The notes under the pieces: model-generated
What the model saw: only the letters and a program-made list of their open reading frames with translations
Told to the model about the DNA's origin: nothing
The model's database searches: none
Part shown: positions 35,701-44,719 of the stretch, piece after piece
Position numbering within the stretch: the stretch's first letter is position 1
How the letters are laid out: each line of letters starts with the position of its first letter
Position numbers and translations under genes: made by a program
Assembly (NCBI GenBank): GCA_963422445.2
Contig: OY729512.2
Coordinates: 5,084,001 to 5,148,000, forward strand
Source: G963422445 sp963422445
GTDB taxonomy: Bacteria; Pseudomonadota; Alphaproteobacteria; Thalassobaculales; Thalassobaculaceae
Direction: 5' to 3'
DNA: 64,000 nucleotides

Positions 35701-36365
35701 TGGCGCCCGACCTGCCGAACAACGACGGCGCATTGCGCCCGGTCACCGTGTCCGCGCCTGAAAGCAGCATCGTCAATCCCTGCCACCCGGCTCCGGTCGG
35801 CAGCCGGGTGCTCACCGGGCATTATATCCCGGCCCTGGTCATGGACGCGCTTGCCGGAATCATACCGGATCATGTGCTCGCGAGCGCTGGCTCGCCGATC
35901 TGGTGCGTCAATGTCAATGGCAGCCAGCCTGACGGGACTCCGATCGCCGGCCTGTTCTTCATCAATGGCGGCATGGGCGCCTCAGCGTCCGGTAACGGTC
36001 TGTCCTGCGTCAGCTGGCCGTCGAACATCTCCGCCACGCCGGCTGAAGAAATCGAGCACCGCTTGCCAATCCGTGTCCTTCAGCGTGGTCTGAGAGCCGG
36101 TTCCGGCGGGGCGGGGCGGTTCACCGGCGGAAACGGCCAGCAGGTCGTCCTGGAATACACTGGCGCCCGTAGCGGCGTCGTTGCTTTCCTGGCCGAACGT
36201 CTGTCGTCCCCTGCAAAAGGGATCGCCAGCGGTGGCGCCGGAGCCACCGGCCGCCTCGAAATCGATGGGCAACCGGCCGACCCGAAAGCACAGCACCCGG
36301 TCAGCCGCGGTACCCGCATCCGACTGGAAACTCCGGGCGGCGGCGGCTACGGGAACGTCCGGTGA
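32712..36365 (+). CDS. Fused HyuA-HyuB hydantoinase/5-oxoprolinase-like protein
   Basis: A single 1217-residue frame. Residues 1 to about 696 are the HyuA (ATPase) half: LGIDIGGTFTDLVALD, VHATTLFSNALIERKGAKTG, LAFDMGGTTAKLAIVDDG and GADPGPACYGRGG. From about 705 the HyuB half begins with VHLEILWNRLIAAVDEAAAS, then DPYMGTGHLPDISVCRPLYH and AEEIEHRLPIRVLQRGLRAG. Such enzymes hydrolyse cyclic amides with ATP; separate subunits are usual in bacteria. The junction codons TCA-ATG (34797-34802) look like a former TGA-ATG. It may act with the adjacent amide and redox enzymes. Substrate unknown. Confidence 0.88.
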   Translation: MAPAKRYALGIDIGGTFTDLVALDLMTGAFETAKVLTVPSNPQRGVAHGLSGLLPRIGGSAAVIRVVHATTLFSNALIERKGAKTGLITTSGFRDTLELGRERKYDIYDLFLTFPDPLVPGDLRLEATERIAADGAILTPLDEDGLLAATETLVASGVASIAVAFLNAHVNPVHEQRAASLIRTRHPDIAVTASSYVSAEPGEYERSSTAAINAFIMPLADRYIDGLAAELDGAGITAPLMLMLSSGGLTNVDEARRVPVQLLESGPAAGALSAGLIGGGTDMPQLLAFDMGGTTAKLAIVDDGAPEVTYSFEAARERRFAPGSGLPVNLTTVELVEIGAGGGSIARRDSLNLLKVGPESAGADPGPACYGRGGTAPTVTDADLLLGYLDPGGFSTSAMTISAAAARNAVAGLARELGLSDHETALGIHEIVCETMARAAQVHLARKGRDPREYTLYATGGAAPVHACAVAARLGVARVVIPPAAGVASALGLAVAPARVDRTAAVGQSVVQLDYGRLMAIYQALENDAVPVVRQLGTDAAVTVTRLAEMRYSGQGAVLVVDITEALTAEHPQAAIIAAFHGVHEQAYGRRLETIAVELMTARLAVQAPTVPGNLRTRTVVGLQFRSGGDRHERCIRLPGDTDARRVPVCSRDSLSAGNTLSGPAIIEDGHSTTVLPDGCRLSVDLSGNMVIEIGSMTGRSTDLANPVHLEILWNRLIAAVDEAAASLLRSAFSTVVRESYDFSCVVTDLQGRALAQASDSIPSFIGTLPDTVKHFIEAFPPDTLSPDDVLVTNDPYMGTGHLPDISVCRPLYHGGILIGFAASTAHAPDIGGKIRSPEPREVYEEGLQIPLLKLHNAGRPDETLLAILRRNVRVPDQVEGDLEAQLGALLIMERRIGDVMDAYGLADLTPLSDAICRRTETAVRTAIAALPDGRYHADLETDGLAGQSIRIAVAAEISGDRIDLDFTGSSGQVARAVNCPLCYTRAMSFYAIKSALAPDLPNNDGALRPVTVSAPESSIVNPCHPAPVGSRVLTGHYIPALVMDALAGIIPDHVLASAGSPIWCVNVNGSQPDGTPIAGLFFINGGMGASASGNGLSCVSWPSNISATPAEEIEHRLPIRVLQRGLRAGSGGAGRFTGGNGQQVVLEYTGARSGVVAFLAERLSSPAKGIASGGAGATGRLEIDGQPADPKAQHPVSRGTRIRLETPGGGGYGNVR

Positions 36366-36417
36366 CACCGCAGAAAGTCTATCGGCTCCGCAAGGCTCCA
36401 GCCTGCTGCATCGACAC

Positions 36418-37275
36418 TTAAGGCAGATACCCCGGTCCCACGAACTCGATCAGGGAGTTCTGCCCGGACAATCGGACGACGACGCTTTCGGGCGCGACCG
36501 CAACCGGCAGGTCCGACGCCTGCGTGCTCAGGATATCGGCGGCCACGGCGAGCGACGAAACCTTGAACACCAGGGCACCGAAGATCGAACGGCGACCATT
36601 CGTATCGGTTGCCAGATCACCATACTGCGCGCGGTATCCTGTTGGCGACCGAATCGTCAACCGCGCATCCGCAGTATCTATGACGCGAATGCCATCGAGC
36701 AGAACATTGACCTCGCCCTCGACCAGTCTTGCGTAGTCGGCCGCCGTCGCCGGCACATCCTCGGCAACAATAACGATCTCGGCAATGGACATCGCGCCAT
36801 TGGCATGGGTCTGCCATTCCTCGCGCCAGACAAGATCAGGAGTCAGATGTTCGCAGAAATACACGCGTCCGGCCGGAAACACGCCTGGCCGTACGGTCAC
36901 CGTTCGGAACTTCGCATCGAAGGTCTCGTGGCCGAGCATCACTGGCCGGCTGAACGCACGCGGCGGCTCACCATCCATATCAAGGGTCCGGAGACGAGCG
37001 TAGACATCGTTAACATTCGCGGCCTTGAAGACCAGTCCGTCGATCCCGACCGGCGCATCCATAAGATCGGCTCGACGGATTTCGCCGTCGGCGGGAACCC
37101 CGATCAGTTCGAAGTAATCGGTATCGAACATCATCAGATGATTGATCGACCCGAGGGTATGATACCCGCGCGGCGTTACCGTAAATCCCAACGCCTGACA
37201 CAGGGCCTGAGCCGCGTTCATATCGCGGCGGACATTGATCACAACATGATCGAGTTGCGTCCGGCATTCAGTCAT
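36418..37275 (-). CDS. VOC-family (glyoxalase-like) protein
   Basis: The 285-residue protein has the opening strand QLDHVVINVRRDMNAAQALC and FTVTPRGYHTLGSINHLMMF, the glyoxalase-like domain pattern, with a second half (VYFCEHLTPDLVWREEW, AEIVIVAEDVPATAADYARL) forming another VOC module. Metal ligands may be His10 and an acidic residue later. It overlaps the downstream end of the LLM gene by 4 bases (37272-37275), so they are translationally coupled. Function unknown. Confidence 0.82.
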   Translation of the reverse strand: MTECRTQLDHVVINVRRDMNAAQALCQALGFTVTPRGYHTLGSINHLMMFDTDYFELIGVPADGEIRRADLMDAPVGIDGLVFKAANVNDVYARLRTLDMDGEPPRAFSRPVMLGHETFDAKFRTVTVRPGVFPAGRVYFCEHLTPDLVWREEWQTHANGAMSIAEIVIVAEDVPATAADYARLVEGEVNVLLDGIRVIDTADARLTIRSPTGYRAQYGDLATDTNGRRSIFGALVFKVSSLAVAADILSTQASDLPVAVAPESVVVRLSGQNSLIEFVGPGYLP

Positions 37276-38144
37276 GGTCCCGCCTCCGCCATTCTTCGAA
37301 TTGCGTTAATATGGGCGTCCGGCCCGCCGAGGCCGGTTTCCGCCGTTCTGAAGGTGAATTCGGTCACGCCGAGGGTTTGCCATTGTTCGAGCACAGATCG
37401 CCAGGCATCCGGGCCGTTACCCTGGTTGGCGAACACCGTCGCATTGATACCGATTGCATCCGGTTCACGGTCGGCTTCGGCCGCCGCCTGCCGAAACACC
37501 GAAATCATCGTCCGGGCCGCCTCACCCGGCTCCTGGCGCGGGTACATGAACCAACCATCGGCGATCCGGGCCGCCCGACGCACTGCCGACTCCTTCATTG
37601 CCCCGATCCAGACCGGAATTGGACGTTGCACCGGTTCCGGGTTGATGCCCGCGCTGTCAAAGGCGTGGAACTCGCCCTCATATCTCACGACCCGTTCGCT
37701 CCACAGGCGCCGCATTACGTCGATCTGCTCCTCGAACCGCCGGGCCCGATTGCCAAACGGCATTCCGAGACCGTCATATTCGATCCGGTTCCAGCCGAGA
37801 CCGACCCCAAGGCGTAGCCGACCTGCGGAAAGCAGGTCGAGTTCGGCAGCCTGTTTCGCCACGAGAACAGCCTGGCGCTGCGGCAAAATCATGACGGCCG
37901 TCGCAAGGTCGATCCTGCTGGTGCAGGCCGCGGCATACCCCATCAGCACCATGACCTCGTGAAACATGAAATCGCGCGTGTACATGCTCGCGAAACTCGC
38001 GCCACGCGGCGAGTCCTCGCCGAGGACATGGTCAACGAAGGATATAAAAGCATAGTCGAGGTCTTCCGCCGCCTGCAGGAAGTCGCGAATCACGGCCGGG
38101 TCGGTTCCGATTTCTGTCTGGGGAAAGGAAAGGCCAATTCGCAT
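37272..38144 (-). CDS. LLM-class F420-dependent oxidoreductase
   Basis: The 290-residue protein starts MRIGLSFPQTEIGTDPAVIR and shows VDHVLGED, CTSRIDLATAVMILPQRQAV and LSAGRLRLGVGLGWN, the TIGR03619-type luciferase-like fold that uses F420 or FMN. PIPVWIGAMKESAVRRAARI is the phosphate-binding part. Unlike the copy at 305-1200 it has a complete N-terminus. It is the upstream partner of the VOC gene and part of the catabolic cluster. Substrate unknown. Confidence 0.88.
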   Translation of the reverse strand: MRIGLSFPQTEIGTDPAVIRDFLQAAEDLDYAFISFVDHVLGEDSPRGASFASMYTRDFMFHEVMVLMGYAAACTSRIDLATAVMILPQRQAVLVAKQAAELDLLSAGRLRLGVGLGWNRIEYDGLGMPFGNRARRFEEQIDVMRRLWSERVVRYEGEFHAFDSAGINPEPVQRPIPVWIGAMKESAVRRAARIADGWFMYPRQEPGEAARTMISVFRQAAAEADREPDAIGINATVFANQGNGPDAWRSVLEQWQTLGVTEFTFRTAETGLGGPDAHINAIRRMAEAGP

Positions 38145-38216
38145 CGTTTCGGTCCGGATCGTTCACGGGCAGCACCGGCACGGGGCCGGTCGTCACAGTG
38201 TATCATTTGTTGAATG

Positions 38217-38996
38217 TTATGCTCCCGTCAACACGGCCCGTTCTCCGGCCCGGTAGGCGCGAGCCGCTGCGTGATGGTCGTCCGATGATTGGGCAAGCAG
38301 GAACTGATCCGCATCAAGATGCATGACGGCCCGATCGAGCGCGGTCGCATAAGCGTTAATGCTGCGTTTGATCATCTGAGCCGCAATATGCGGTTTTCCC
38401 GCATAGAACGCCGCCATCTCGCGGGCTTTCGCCATGAGCGCGGCGGATGGCGCCAGATCGTCGAGCATTCCCCATTCCATCAGGGCCGGGCCGGATATAC
38501 GCTCGCCACCGACCATCAGACGTTTGGCCCGGGCCGAGCCTACCAGATTGACGCAGGGCGGCATCGATCGCCACATGAGATTCAATCCGAGATCGACCTC
38601 CGGGAAGAACAACAGGCAATCGTCGCCGGCAACCCGGAAATCGGCGGCCATGGCGAGACAGCCGCCACCGCCGGCTGCCGCACCATTCCACGCGGCAATC
38701 GTGATCTGGTCCATGTCCAGAATTGCCTGGATTGCCCGTTCACCGGTCCGGCGGCGCTGCAGCAACGTCGCGCCGTATCCGGTGCCGGGATCGGTCAGGT
38801 CGGCCCCGGCGCAGAAATTCCTGCCTGCCCCGGTAAAGATCACCACCCGGGTTTCGAAGTCTTCGCGGAATGACAATGCCGCTGTCTCGATCTCCGCGAT
38901 CAGCCGATAGTTGAGGGCATTCGCTTTTTCCGGGCGATTGAACGTGACGGTGGCGATTTCACCCGCGCGTTCCACGATCAGATGCTCATAGCTCAC
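38217..38996 (-). CDS. Enoyl-CoA hydratase/isomerase family protein
   Basis: A 259-residue crotonase-fold protein with VTFNRPEKANALNYRLIAEI, the oxyanion-hole segments GAGRNFCAGADLTDPG and WNGAAAGGGGCLAMAADFRV, and FFPEVDLGLNLMWRS. It would act on acyl-CoA thioesters. The usual second catalytic glutamate cannot be placed with certainty. It sits between two LLM genes in the same orientation, probably one transcription unit. Confidence 0.87.
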   Translation of the reverse strand: MSYEHLIVERAGEIATVTFNRPEKANALNYRLIAEIETAALSFREDFETRVVIFTGAGRNFCAGADLTDPGTGYGATLLQRRRTGERAIQAILDMDQITIAAWNGAAAGGGGCLAMAADFRVAGDDCLLFFPEVDLGLNLMWRSMPPCVNLVGSARAKRLMVGGERISGPALMEWGMLDDLAPSAALMAKAREMAAFYAGKPHIAAQMIKRSINAYATALDRAVMHLDADQFLLAQSSDDHHAAARAYRAGERAVLTGA

Positions 38997-39077
38997 AATA
39001 AAACTCCGTCATGAGGTTGCGACAAATGCCACCGACATCGTCGACAACACGCTGGTGTGGTAATGCCGAAGGTCTTG

Positions 39078-40178
39078 TCATCCCGCTCGGGCCGATGCCG
39101 AAACACGGAATCCGGGAGCGATCTCGGCCGCAAAGCGGCGCATGGTGGTCTCGCGCATCTCCGCCGGCCAGCCTTCGCGGGCGCAGTTGAGAATGAAATG
39201 ATCGAATCCCATATCCCGATAGCCCTCAAGTTTTCCAGCCACGGTGGCTGGCGTTCCGACGAGCTGATTATCGAGGAAATCGTCGAGATTCGCTGGATCG
39301 GCAAGTTTCCGCAGATTGCCGAACGTCTTTGAGAACTGCTGATAGCCTTCGATGTCCTTCCAGTGGTCGGCATCGGCTTCGTAGTGATCGGCCTGTAGCG
39401 CGAAGAACGCCGCCATGTAGATCCGGGCCGTCTCGCGGGCCTCATCGTCACTGTCGGCGATCACGCAATTGGCGGAGATCGGACGGTCACCGCCCATTTT
39501 GAATCCGATCGCATCGGCGCGTTCCTGCCAGGCCTCGATCACCTTGCGAAGCATATGCGGCGGGAACTGCGTGTTGAGAAGGATCGGTAAACCCATATCG
39601 GCATTGCCGGCGGCGCTCTCGCGACTGCCGACAGCGCCATAGAAGTGAATCTTCTCGCAAACGGGTTCTGGGCGCAGCACAACTGTGCGGCCGACCTTGT
39701 AGTGCTCGCCTTCGTGCTCGATCGGCTTTCCTGACAGTGCCTTGTTGATGATTGTCATTGCCTCGACAAATCGACTACGCGCTGTTGCCATGTCGATATT
39801 GTAGGCGTCATATTCGAGCTTCGCGGTTCCACGGCCCAATGCCAGATGCAGATCTCCGGCGCACAGATGACTCAACATGGCGATTTCCTCGGCCAACCGC
39901 AGCGGATTATACCAGGGCGCGACGATGACACAGGATCCCAGCGACAGGCCCGGACAGGCCGCCGCAAGATGCGACATCACAACAATCGGGCTTGGGGTCG
40001 GGAAATAGTCGGTAAAATGATGCTCCAGCACCCAGGCGCAATCATAGCCAAGGGCGTTGCCGAGTCTGCAATCTGCGAGCATCTGTTGATACCGGGCCGC
40101 GTCGCTGCTCGCGTCCGGCCCCGTCGACGCCGCAGCCGCGGTGAAACCGAACTTGATGCCATTTGCCTTGTTTGCCAC
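39078..40178 (-). CDS. Luciferase-like (LLM) flavin-dependent oxidoreductase
   Basis: A 366-residue LLM protein starting with GTG (after CGGAGGG): IKFGFTAAAAST, then LGYDCAWVLEHHFTDYFPTP (the bacterial-luciferase-like EHHF motif), PGLSLGSCVIVAPWYNPLRL, LALGRGTAKLEYDAYNID and HFYGAVGSRESAAGNADMG. EHHF-type members use FMNH2 or F420 in mono-oxygenation. It is the most upstream gene in the minus-strand cluster 36418-40178. Confidence 0.88.
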   Translation of the reverse strand: MANKANGIKFGFTAAAASTGPDASSDAARYQQMLADCRLGNALGYDCAWVLEHHFTDYFPTPSPIVVMSHLAAACPGLSLGSCVIVAPWYNPLRLAEEIAMLSHLCAGDLHLALGRGTAKLEYDAYNIDMATARSRFVEAMTIINKALSGKPIEHEGEHYKVGRTVVLRPEPVCEKIHFYGAVGSRESAAGNADMGLPILLNTQFPPHMLRKVIEAWQERADAIGFKMGGDRPISANCVIADSDDEARETARIYMAAFFALQADHYEADADHWKDIEGYQQFSKTFGNLRKLADPANLDDFLDNQLVGTPATVAGKLEGYRDMGFDHFILNCAREGWPAEMRETTMRRFAAEIAPGFRVSASARAG

Positions 40179-40349
40179 TGCCTGAACCCTCCGGTCCGAT
40201 TATCACTGTCTGGTTGCAGCATCGCCCGGCTGCGGCGATCGGGCAAGCAGCCCCTCGCAACGGACCCGCTACCGGATGAAAACCGCCGACTGGGTTTGCT
40301 ATGATGATGGCCGAACGGTGAAGGTCTCGACAGACTGGCGGATTACGAC

Positions 40350-40934
40350 ATGGCAGACAAAGATCGTGATATCGGCGCATTGCACACCACTATGGTCAAG
40401 GCCTTCAACATGGCCATGGCGAAAGCCTTGTCGGCTACGGCGGTCGAAGATGCGATTTCCCAGCTCAGTGCCGCCGCCCGGACGACCCTCGGAGACGCAA
40501 CCGCGCATGAACGGCCAGGCGGCCTGAAGCCTGGCGAACGGCAGTTCACGGTTTCGGGATTCTTCATGCTGAGTCCTGACGGCGCGGAGAGCATACTGGT
40601 TGCTGAGCACGGCTTCCCGTCGAACCAACGCCGCCTGCGCATCCCTGCTGACCTTGGTCATCCTGGCGAGGTTGTCCGGACGCAACGTGGCCTGCTGCTG
40701 CAAAACACGGACGATCATGCGGATTTCCAGCAGATTCTGAGCACCGCCCGAATGGGCTCGGCCATGTACAGTCCAATGATCTGGCAAAGTCGATATCTTG
40801 GGCAGTTGATCACGGCATCGCAGGCTCGCAACACCTACGGTCTGGAAGACCATATGCTGCACATGAGTCTTGCCTTGGCTGCCACATCCCTGTTCGTAGC
40901 TGCCGACGGGCCGGCCTTTATCGCTGCCTTGTGA
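40350..40934 (+). CDS. GAF-domain protein
   Basis: The 194-residue protein has a helical N-terminal part (residues 1-60) and a compact GAF-like fold: GFFMLSPDGAESILVAEHGF, LGHPGEVVRTQRGLLLQNTD, ARMGSAMYSPMIWQSRYLGQ and LITASQARNTYGLEDHMLHM. GAF domains bind small ligands and often regulate enzymes or transcription; no output domain is attached. It is divergent from the LLM gene at 39078, so it may sense a cluster-related compound (inference). Confidence 0.7.
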   Translation: MADKDRDIGALHTTMVKAFNMAMAKALSATAVEDAISQLSAAARTTLGDATAHERPGGLKPGERQFTVSGFFMLSPDGAESILVAEHGFPSNQRRLRIPADLGHPGEVVRTQRGLLLQNTDDHADFQQILSTARMGSAMYSPMIWQSRYLGQLITASQARNTYGLEDHMLHMSLALAATSLFVAADGPAFIAAL

Positions 40935-41330
40935 GGCGTGGACATCGGTCGTCTCGGGATTTGACGGGGTTCAGGATTGTGTATATGGCGGATGACGAAA
41001 CATCCGTGAAGGATCTCGACGCCGCTGACAATCGGCAACAGGTGTCCGGTGTTGTGCAGCAATCAAGGTTCGGCGGAATTTGCCACACTGTTTGCGATCC
41101 GGCGGAGACTGGCCTGATTCGAACCCCATGGTGAACCGGGGATATATGGCGTCGATGCTGCCTGACGCTTTCGCCTGGTCAGCTTTGCACAATCTGCCCC
41201 GGGCCCGACCCAGTCCTTTGTGCTGAAACTCCGCACAATTGTTTCGAGATCCTGTAGCGCGGGGCGGGCACGAACTCGTCCGGGATTCCTTGTTTTCTCG
41301 ACTGCTTTTGCGGTTGCCGTGCCATCGCGA
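40935..41330. other. Intergenic region, no gene recognised
   Basis: Between the GAF gene and the decayed Panacea gene, short frames on both strands lack family signals and ribosome sites. It may hold a degraded gene; nothing can be named. Confidence 0.45.
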
Positions 41331-41758
41331 CTACAAACTGCCGTAATATTCGGCGAGATCCTGCTTCGGGACGACGGCGTCACCGCGTACGCCCGCCGGA
41401 ACATTCCGGCGGGCCACTTGCCAAGGACGTTCCATATCGGTGAGACCGGTCAACCATTGTGGTGACTTGTCGCCATAGAAATCGAGAACGGCCTCCACGG
41501 TCTCGCACTGGTCGTCAGTCAGGGCGTCCGCGTTTCCCCTTTTCAGGCAGGACAGCCGGTACTTGCCGCGATGGGTCTCGTAGAGTTGGCAAACGACCGG
41601 CCCGTTTGCCCAAGCTTCGATCTCTTCAGGAAACAGGATATCATCGTCCCAGACGAGCGATCATGTCTGGCTGTAATATACCAGTTTCTGACGCTTCCAA
41701 ACGTCATCGCGCCCTGTTTGCGAAGGATGCAGGCGGCAAAATCGAATACATTGACCAT
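41331..41758 (-). pseudogene. Panacea (DUF4065/SocA-like) antitoxin gene, decayed
   Basis: From ATG 41756-41758 the minus strand reads MVNVFDFAACILRKQGAMT, then shifts frame and gives WKRQKLVYYSQT. An in-frame TGA (41661-41663) follows, where the family has tryptophan, and then SLVWDDDILFPEEIEAWANG, PVVCQLYETHRGKYRLS, LTDDQCETVEAVLDFYGDKS and PQWLTGLTDMERPWQVARR to TAG at 41331. This is the Panacea antitoxin domain found in toxin-antitoxin pairs. Broken by one frameshift and one nonsense codon. No partner toxin is recognised next to it. Confidence 0.75.
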
Positions 41759-42190
41759 TGCAGGTCCAATTGTTATCCGAATTCGGTACAATGCGGAATA
41801 TCAGCCAGGACAAGGAACAATGTCCAGGCAAGTCCGGAACGGCTGATTCGGAGACTAAAATAGAGCCGAATACCATCCGCTTCGACTCCGCATTGGAACA
41901 TGCGACAGGCACGGATCATCATGACCGTCATGAGCACGCACCCCTGCGAGCCACGAAATGGCACACTCGACGAAATCCGACCTCTCCGCGACCATCAGAA
42001 CTGGATCGATCAATAGTTGAACGGCAATGGTGTACGTACCATCCGCGCGAATATGTCTGGCACCGGGGGCCGACTTTAGGGAGCCTCTGAACAATCTCCC
42101 TTGCACTGTGTTTGAAGCGCTTCGGACTTCGAGAAGTGAATCACTTGCCATCGACTCCAGAGCCCTGATAGGGATTTTTCAGAAGCTCCT
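41759..42190. other. Non-coding or decayed stretch
   Basis: Frames are short and mixed on both strands, with no recognised family. The missing partner of the Panacea gene could once have been here, but I cannot support it from the sequence. Confidence 0.4.
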
Positions 42191-42376
42191 TAGATAGTGT
42201 CGTCACGAAATACCAGCCCAGAGCGCCAGACACCGAATCTGCACCGCGGCAAGGAACGATGCGGGATTCTTGGCGTATCGCGTGGCAATCCCACGCCAGC
42301 GCTTGAGCCACAGAAAGGCGTTCTCCACCAAATGCCGGCGCCGGTAGAGATGGACATCATACGCTCTGGGGTCTTT
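42191..42376 (-). mobile_element. 3' remnant of an IS427-group (IS5 family) element
   Basis: It begins TAGATAGTGTCGTCACG, the same terminus as the right end of the element at 55401-57430. It encodes the last ~60 residues of that transposase on the minus strand (YDVHLYRRRHLVENAFLWLK, RWRGIATRYAKNPASFLAAV, QIRCLALWAG). It is cut at about 42376 by the DruA-IS4 element. Confidence 0.8.
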
Positions 42377-44710
42377 CAATAGGACACAGTTAACAAGGTA
42401 ATGCCGGTTCTGCATGTTCTGGGCATGCAGATTGGGCTTCGGCATTTCAGCGCCGGTACGATTGAGTGGCTGAAGGGGGCGTCCGGCGAGACGGGCCGGA
42501 CGCGCCATTCGCTGGCGCGCGCGTTGTGCGAGCGCGAGAACTGGCGCAACCCTCGGGGCGTTCCGTGTCTTGCCCAAGCGAGCAAGGCTCTGTCGCGGCT
42601 GGCGGACAAGGTGGGCATTTGGTTGCCCGAGGCGCGGGCGATGCCGTGCCGGACGCCGGGAACGGTGGGCGGCGAGGTCGAGCGGGGCTATCCGGACCTG
42701 GAACTGAGGTGCGGGCTGTCGGAGCTTGGGGAGGTCACGCTGGTCCCGGTCGGCGATGCGGCGGACAAGCGCTCGTGGCGGGAGATGATGGAGAGCCATC
42801 ATCCGCAGGGGTGGTCGCGAAGGCCGGGTGCGGTGCTGAACTGGTGGATCGTTTCGTCGGTTCACGGCCGCCTTGGCGGCATCGGCTTCTGCGCCGCGAG
42901 CTGGCATCAGGCGGCCCGCGACGCCTTCATCGGCTGGTCGGCTGCGGCGCGGGTCGCCAACCTGACGCAGCTGGTCAACCAGCATCGCTTTCTCCTGCTG
43001 CCCGGCGTCCGGGTCGACAATCTGGCGTCGCATGTGCTGGCGCTGTCGACGGCGCGCCTGGCCGGCGACTGGCCGGCGGCGCATGGGGCCGTGCCGTTGG
43101 CCGCCTACACTTATGTGGGTCCCGAGCGGCGCGGCACCTGCTACCGCGCGGCGGGCTGGAAGTGTTGCGCCGAGCGGACCTCGGGGTCTCCGCCGGGGCG
43201 CCGCGCGGCGGCGCCGAAATCGGTGTGGATCAAGCCCTTGGCCGAGGGCTGGCGGGACGCCTTGTGCCGGGAGCCGGCGCCCATCCTCGGCACGACGCCC
43301 GAGCCCTGCCGGGTCAAAGGCGCGGACTGGGCCGACTTCGAGTACGGCCGCAGCTCGCATCCCGACGGCCGCCTGCGCAAGCGGCTGTTGGCGATGGGCC
43401 GGGCATGGGAGAATGCCCCCGGTGCGTCCCTGCCCGTGATCTTCCCCGCAGAGGCGGAGCAGAAGGCCGCCTACCGGCTGCTGTCCAACGACAGGATCAA
43501 GATGGACGACATTCTTCAACCCCACCGCGAGGCGACGGTCGAGCGCTGCCGGCTGGAGCCGGTGGTCCTCGCCATCCAGGACACCACGACGCTGAACTAC
43601 AACGGCCACCGCAAGACCACGGGCCTGGTGGACCTCGGCGGCGGCGGCTCGGGAACAAGGGGGATCCTCGCCCATGTCGGGCTTGCGATCAGCGAAACCC
43701 GGCGTCCGCTCGGGGTGTTCGAACTCAACGCCACCCAGCGCGACGGCGCGGACGCGGCCGGCGAGGCCGAGCCGGAGAGCGTGCGCTGGCTGCGCCGGCT
43801 CGAGAGCGCCGGGCAGCTCGCGATGGCCTGTCCCGACACCCGCGTGGTCACGGTCTGCGACCGTGAGGGCGACATATGGGAGATGTTCTGCAAGGCGCGC
43901 GAGAGCGGCGACGGGCTGTTGATCCGCTCCGACCGCGGCCGGCAGCGCCGGGCTGTCGTCGACGGCAAGACACCGGACTTGTGGGACGTCGTGGCGGCGC
44001 AGCCGGTGCTGGGGACGAAAACCATCGAACGCCTCCCCTGCGGCGGTCCCCGCAGACGCCGCAGGCGCAAGGCCCGCCTCGACCTGCGCGCCGCCGGCGT
44101 CGAACTCGCGCCGCCGAGGAACAGGGCCAACCAGGCGCCGCTGCCCATGCTCGCCGTCTCGGTCCAGGAACCCGACCCGCCGAAGCGCTGCAAGCCGCTC
44201 CACTGGCTCTTGCTCACCACCGAGGGCGAGGCCGACATCGACAACGCCCGGCGCATCGTTGCCTGGTACGAGGCGCGCTGGACCGTCGAGGAATACTTCA
44301 GGATCCTCAAGGTCGGCACCCGCGTCGAGGATCGCAGGCTCGACGACGCCGACGACCTGCGAAAGTGTCTCGCCTTCGACGGCGTCACCGCATGGCGCGT
44401 CATGGACCTCGAACGCCTCGCCCGCGACAAGCCTCACATGCCCGCGCGCGAGCGCTTCACCGAGCACGAAATCAACGTCCTCTAAGTCTGGCTCAGATAC
44501 CATCGCATCATCCGCGCCCCGCCCGGCAAGCCTCCCGACATCCGCACCGTCGTGGTCGACCTCGCACGCGTCGCAGGCTTCCATACCAGCAAGCAACAGC
44601 CCCTCCCCGGAACCGAGAAAATCTGGCAGGCATGGCAGCGATACAAAGCCGGAATCGACTTCATCAACGCATGGGACAACATCCAATGAACGGAACCTTC
44701 TCAGCAGTGG
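42377..44710 (+). mobile_element. IS4-family element with DruA-like domain in its transposase
   Basis: Between the IS427 remnant and the IS110 leader lies one element encoding a Tn5-like transposase. The exact ends are not certain: I place the left end near 42377-42385, where homology to the IS427 terminates, and the right end near 44710. No clear inverted repeats could be read by eye. Confidence 0.6.
42401..44689 (+). pseudogene. DUF4338 (DruA-like) - IS4/Tn5-type transposase fusion, nonsense near the end
   Basis: The frame is open for 694 residues, then TAA (44483-44485), then about 67 more residues in the same frame ending at TGA (44687-44689). Residues ~1-300 match the DUF4338/DruA pattern: ARALCERENWRNPRGVPC, FIGWSAAARVANLTQLVNQH, FLLLPGVRVDNLASHVLALS and RRGTCYRAAGWKCCAE. 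Residues ~305-690 are a Tn5-like transposase: WADFEYGRSSHPDGRLRKRL, AEQKAAYRLLSNDRIKMDDI, AIQDTTTLNYNGHRKTTGLV, VVTVCDREGDIWEMFCKA and WYEARWTVEEYFRILKVGTR (catalytic Glu in the YREK-like region). The post-stop part VWLRYHRI...EKIWQAWQRYKA is the usual C-terminus, so the TAA is probably a mutation. Confidence 0.75.
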
Positions 44711-44719
44711 GAGATTGAT

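Noticed and set aside
36181..37962. 593-codon plus-strand frame
   Set aside because: Antisense to the VOC and LLM genes.
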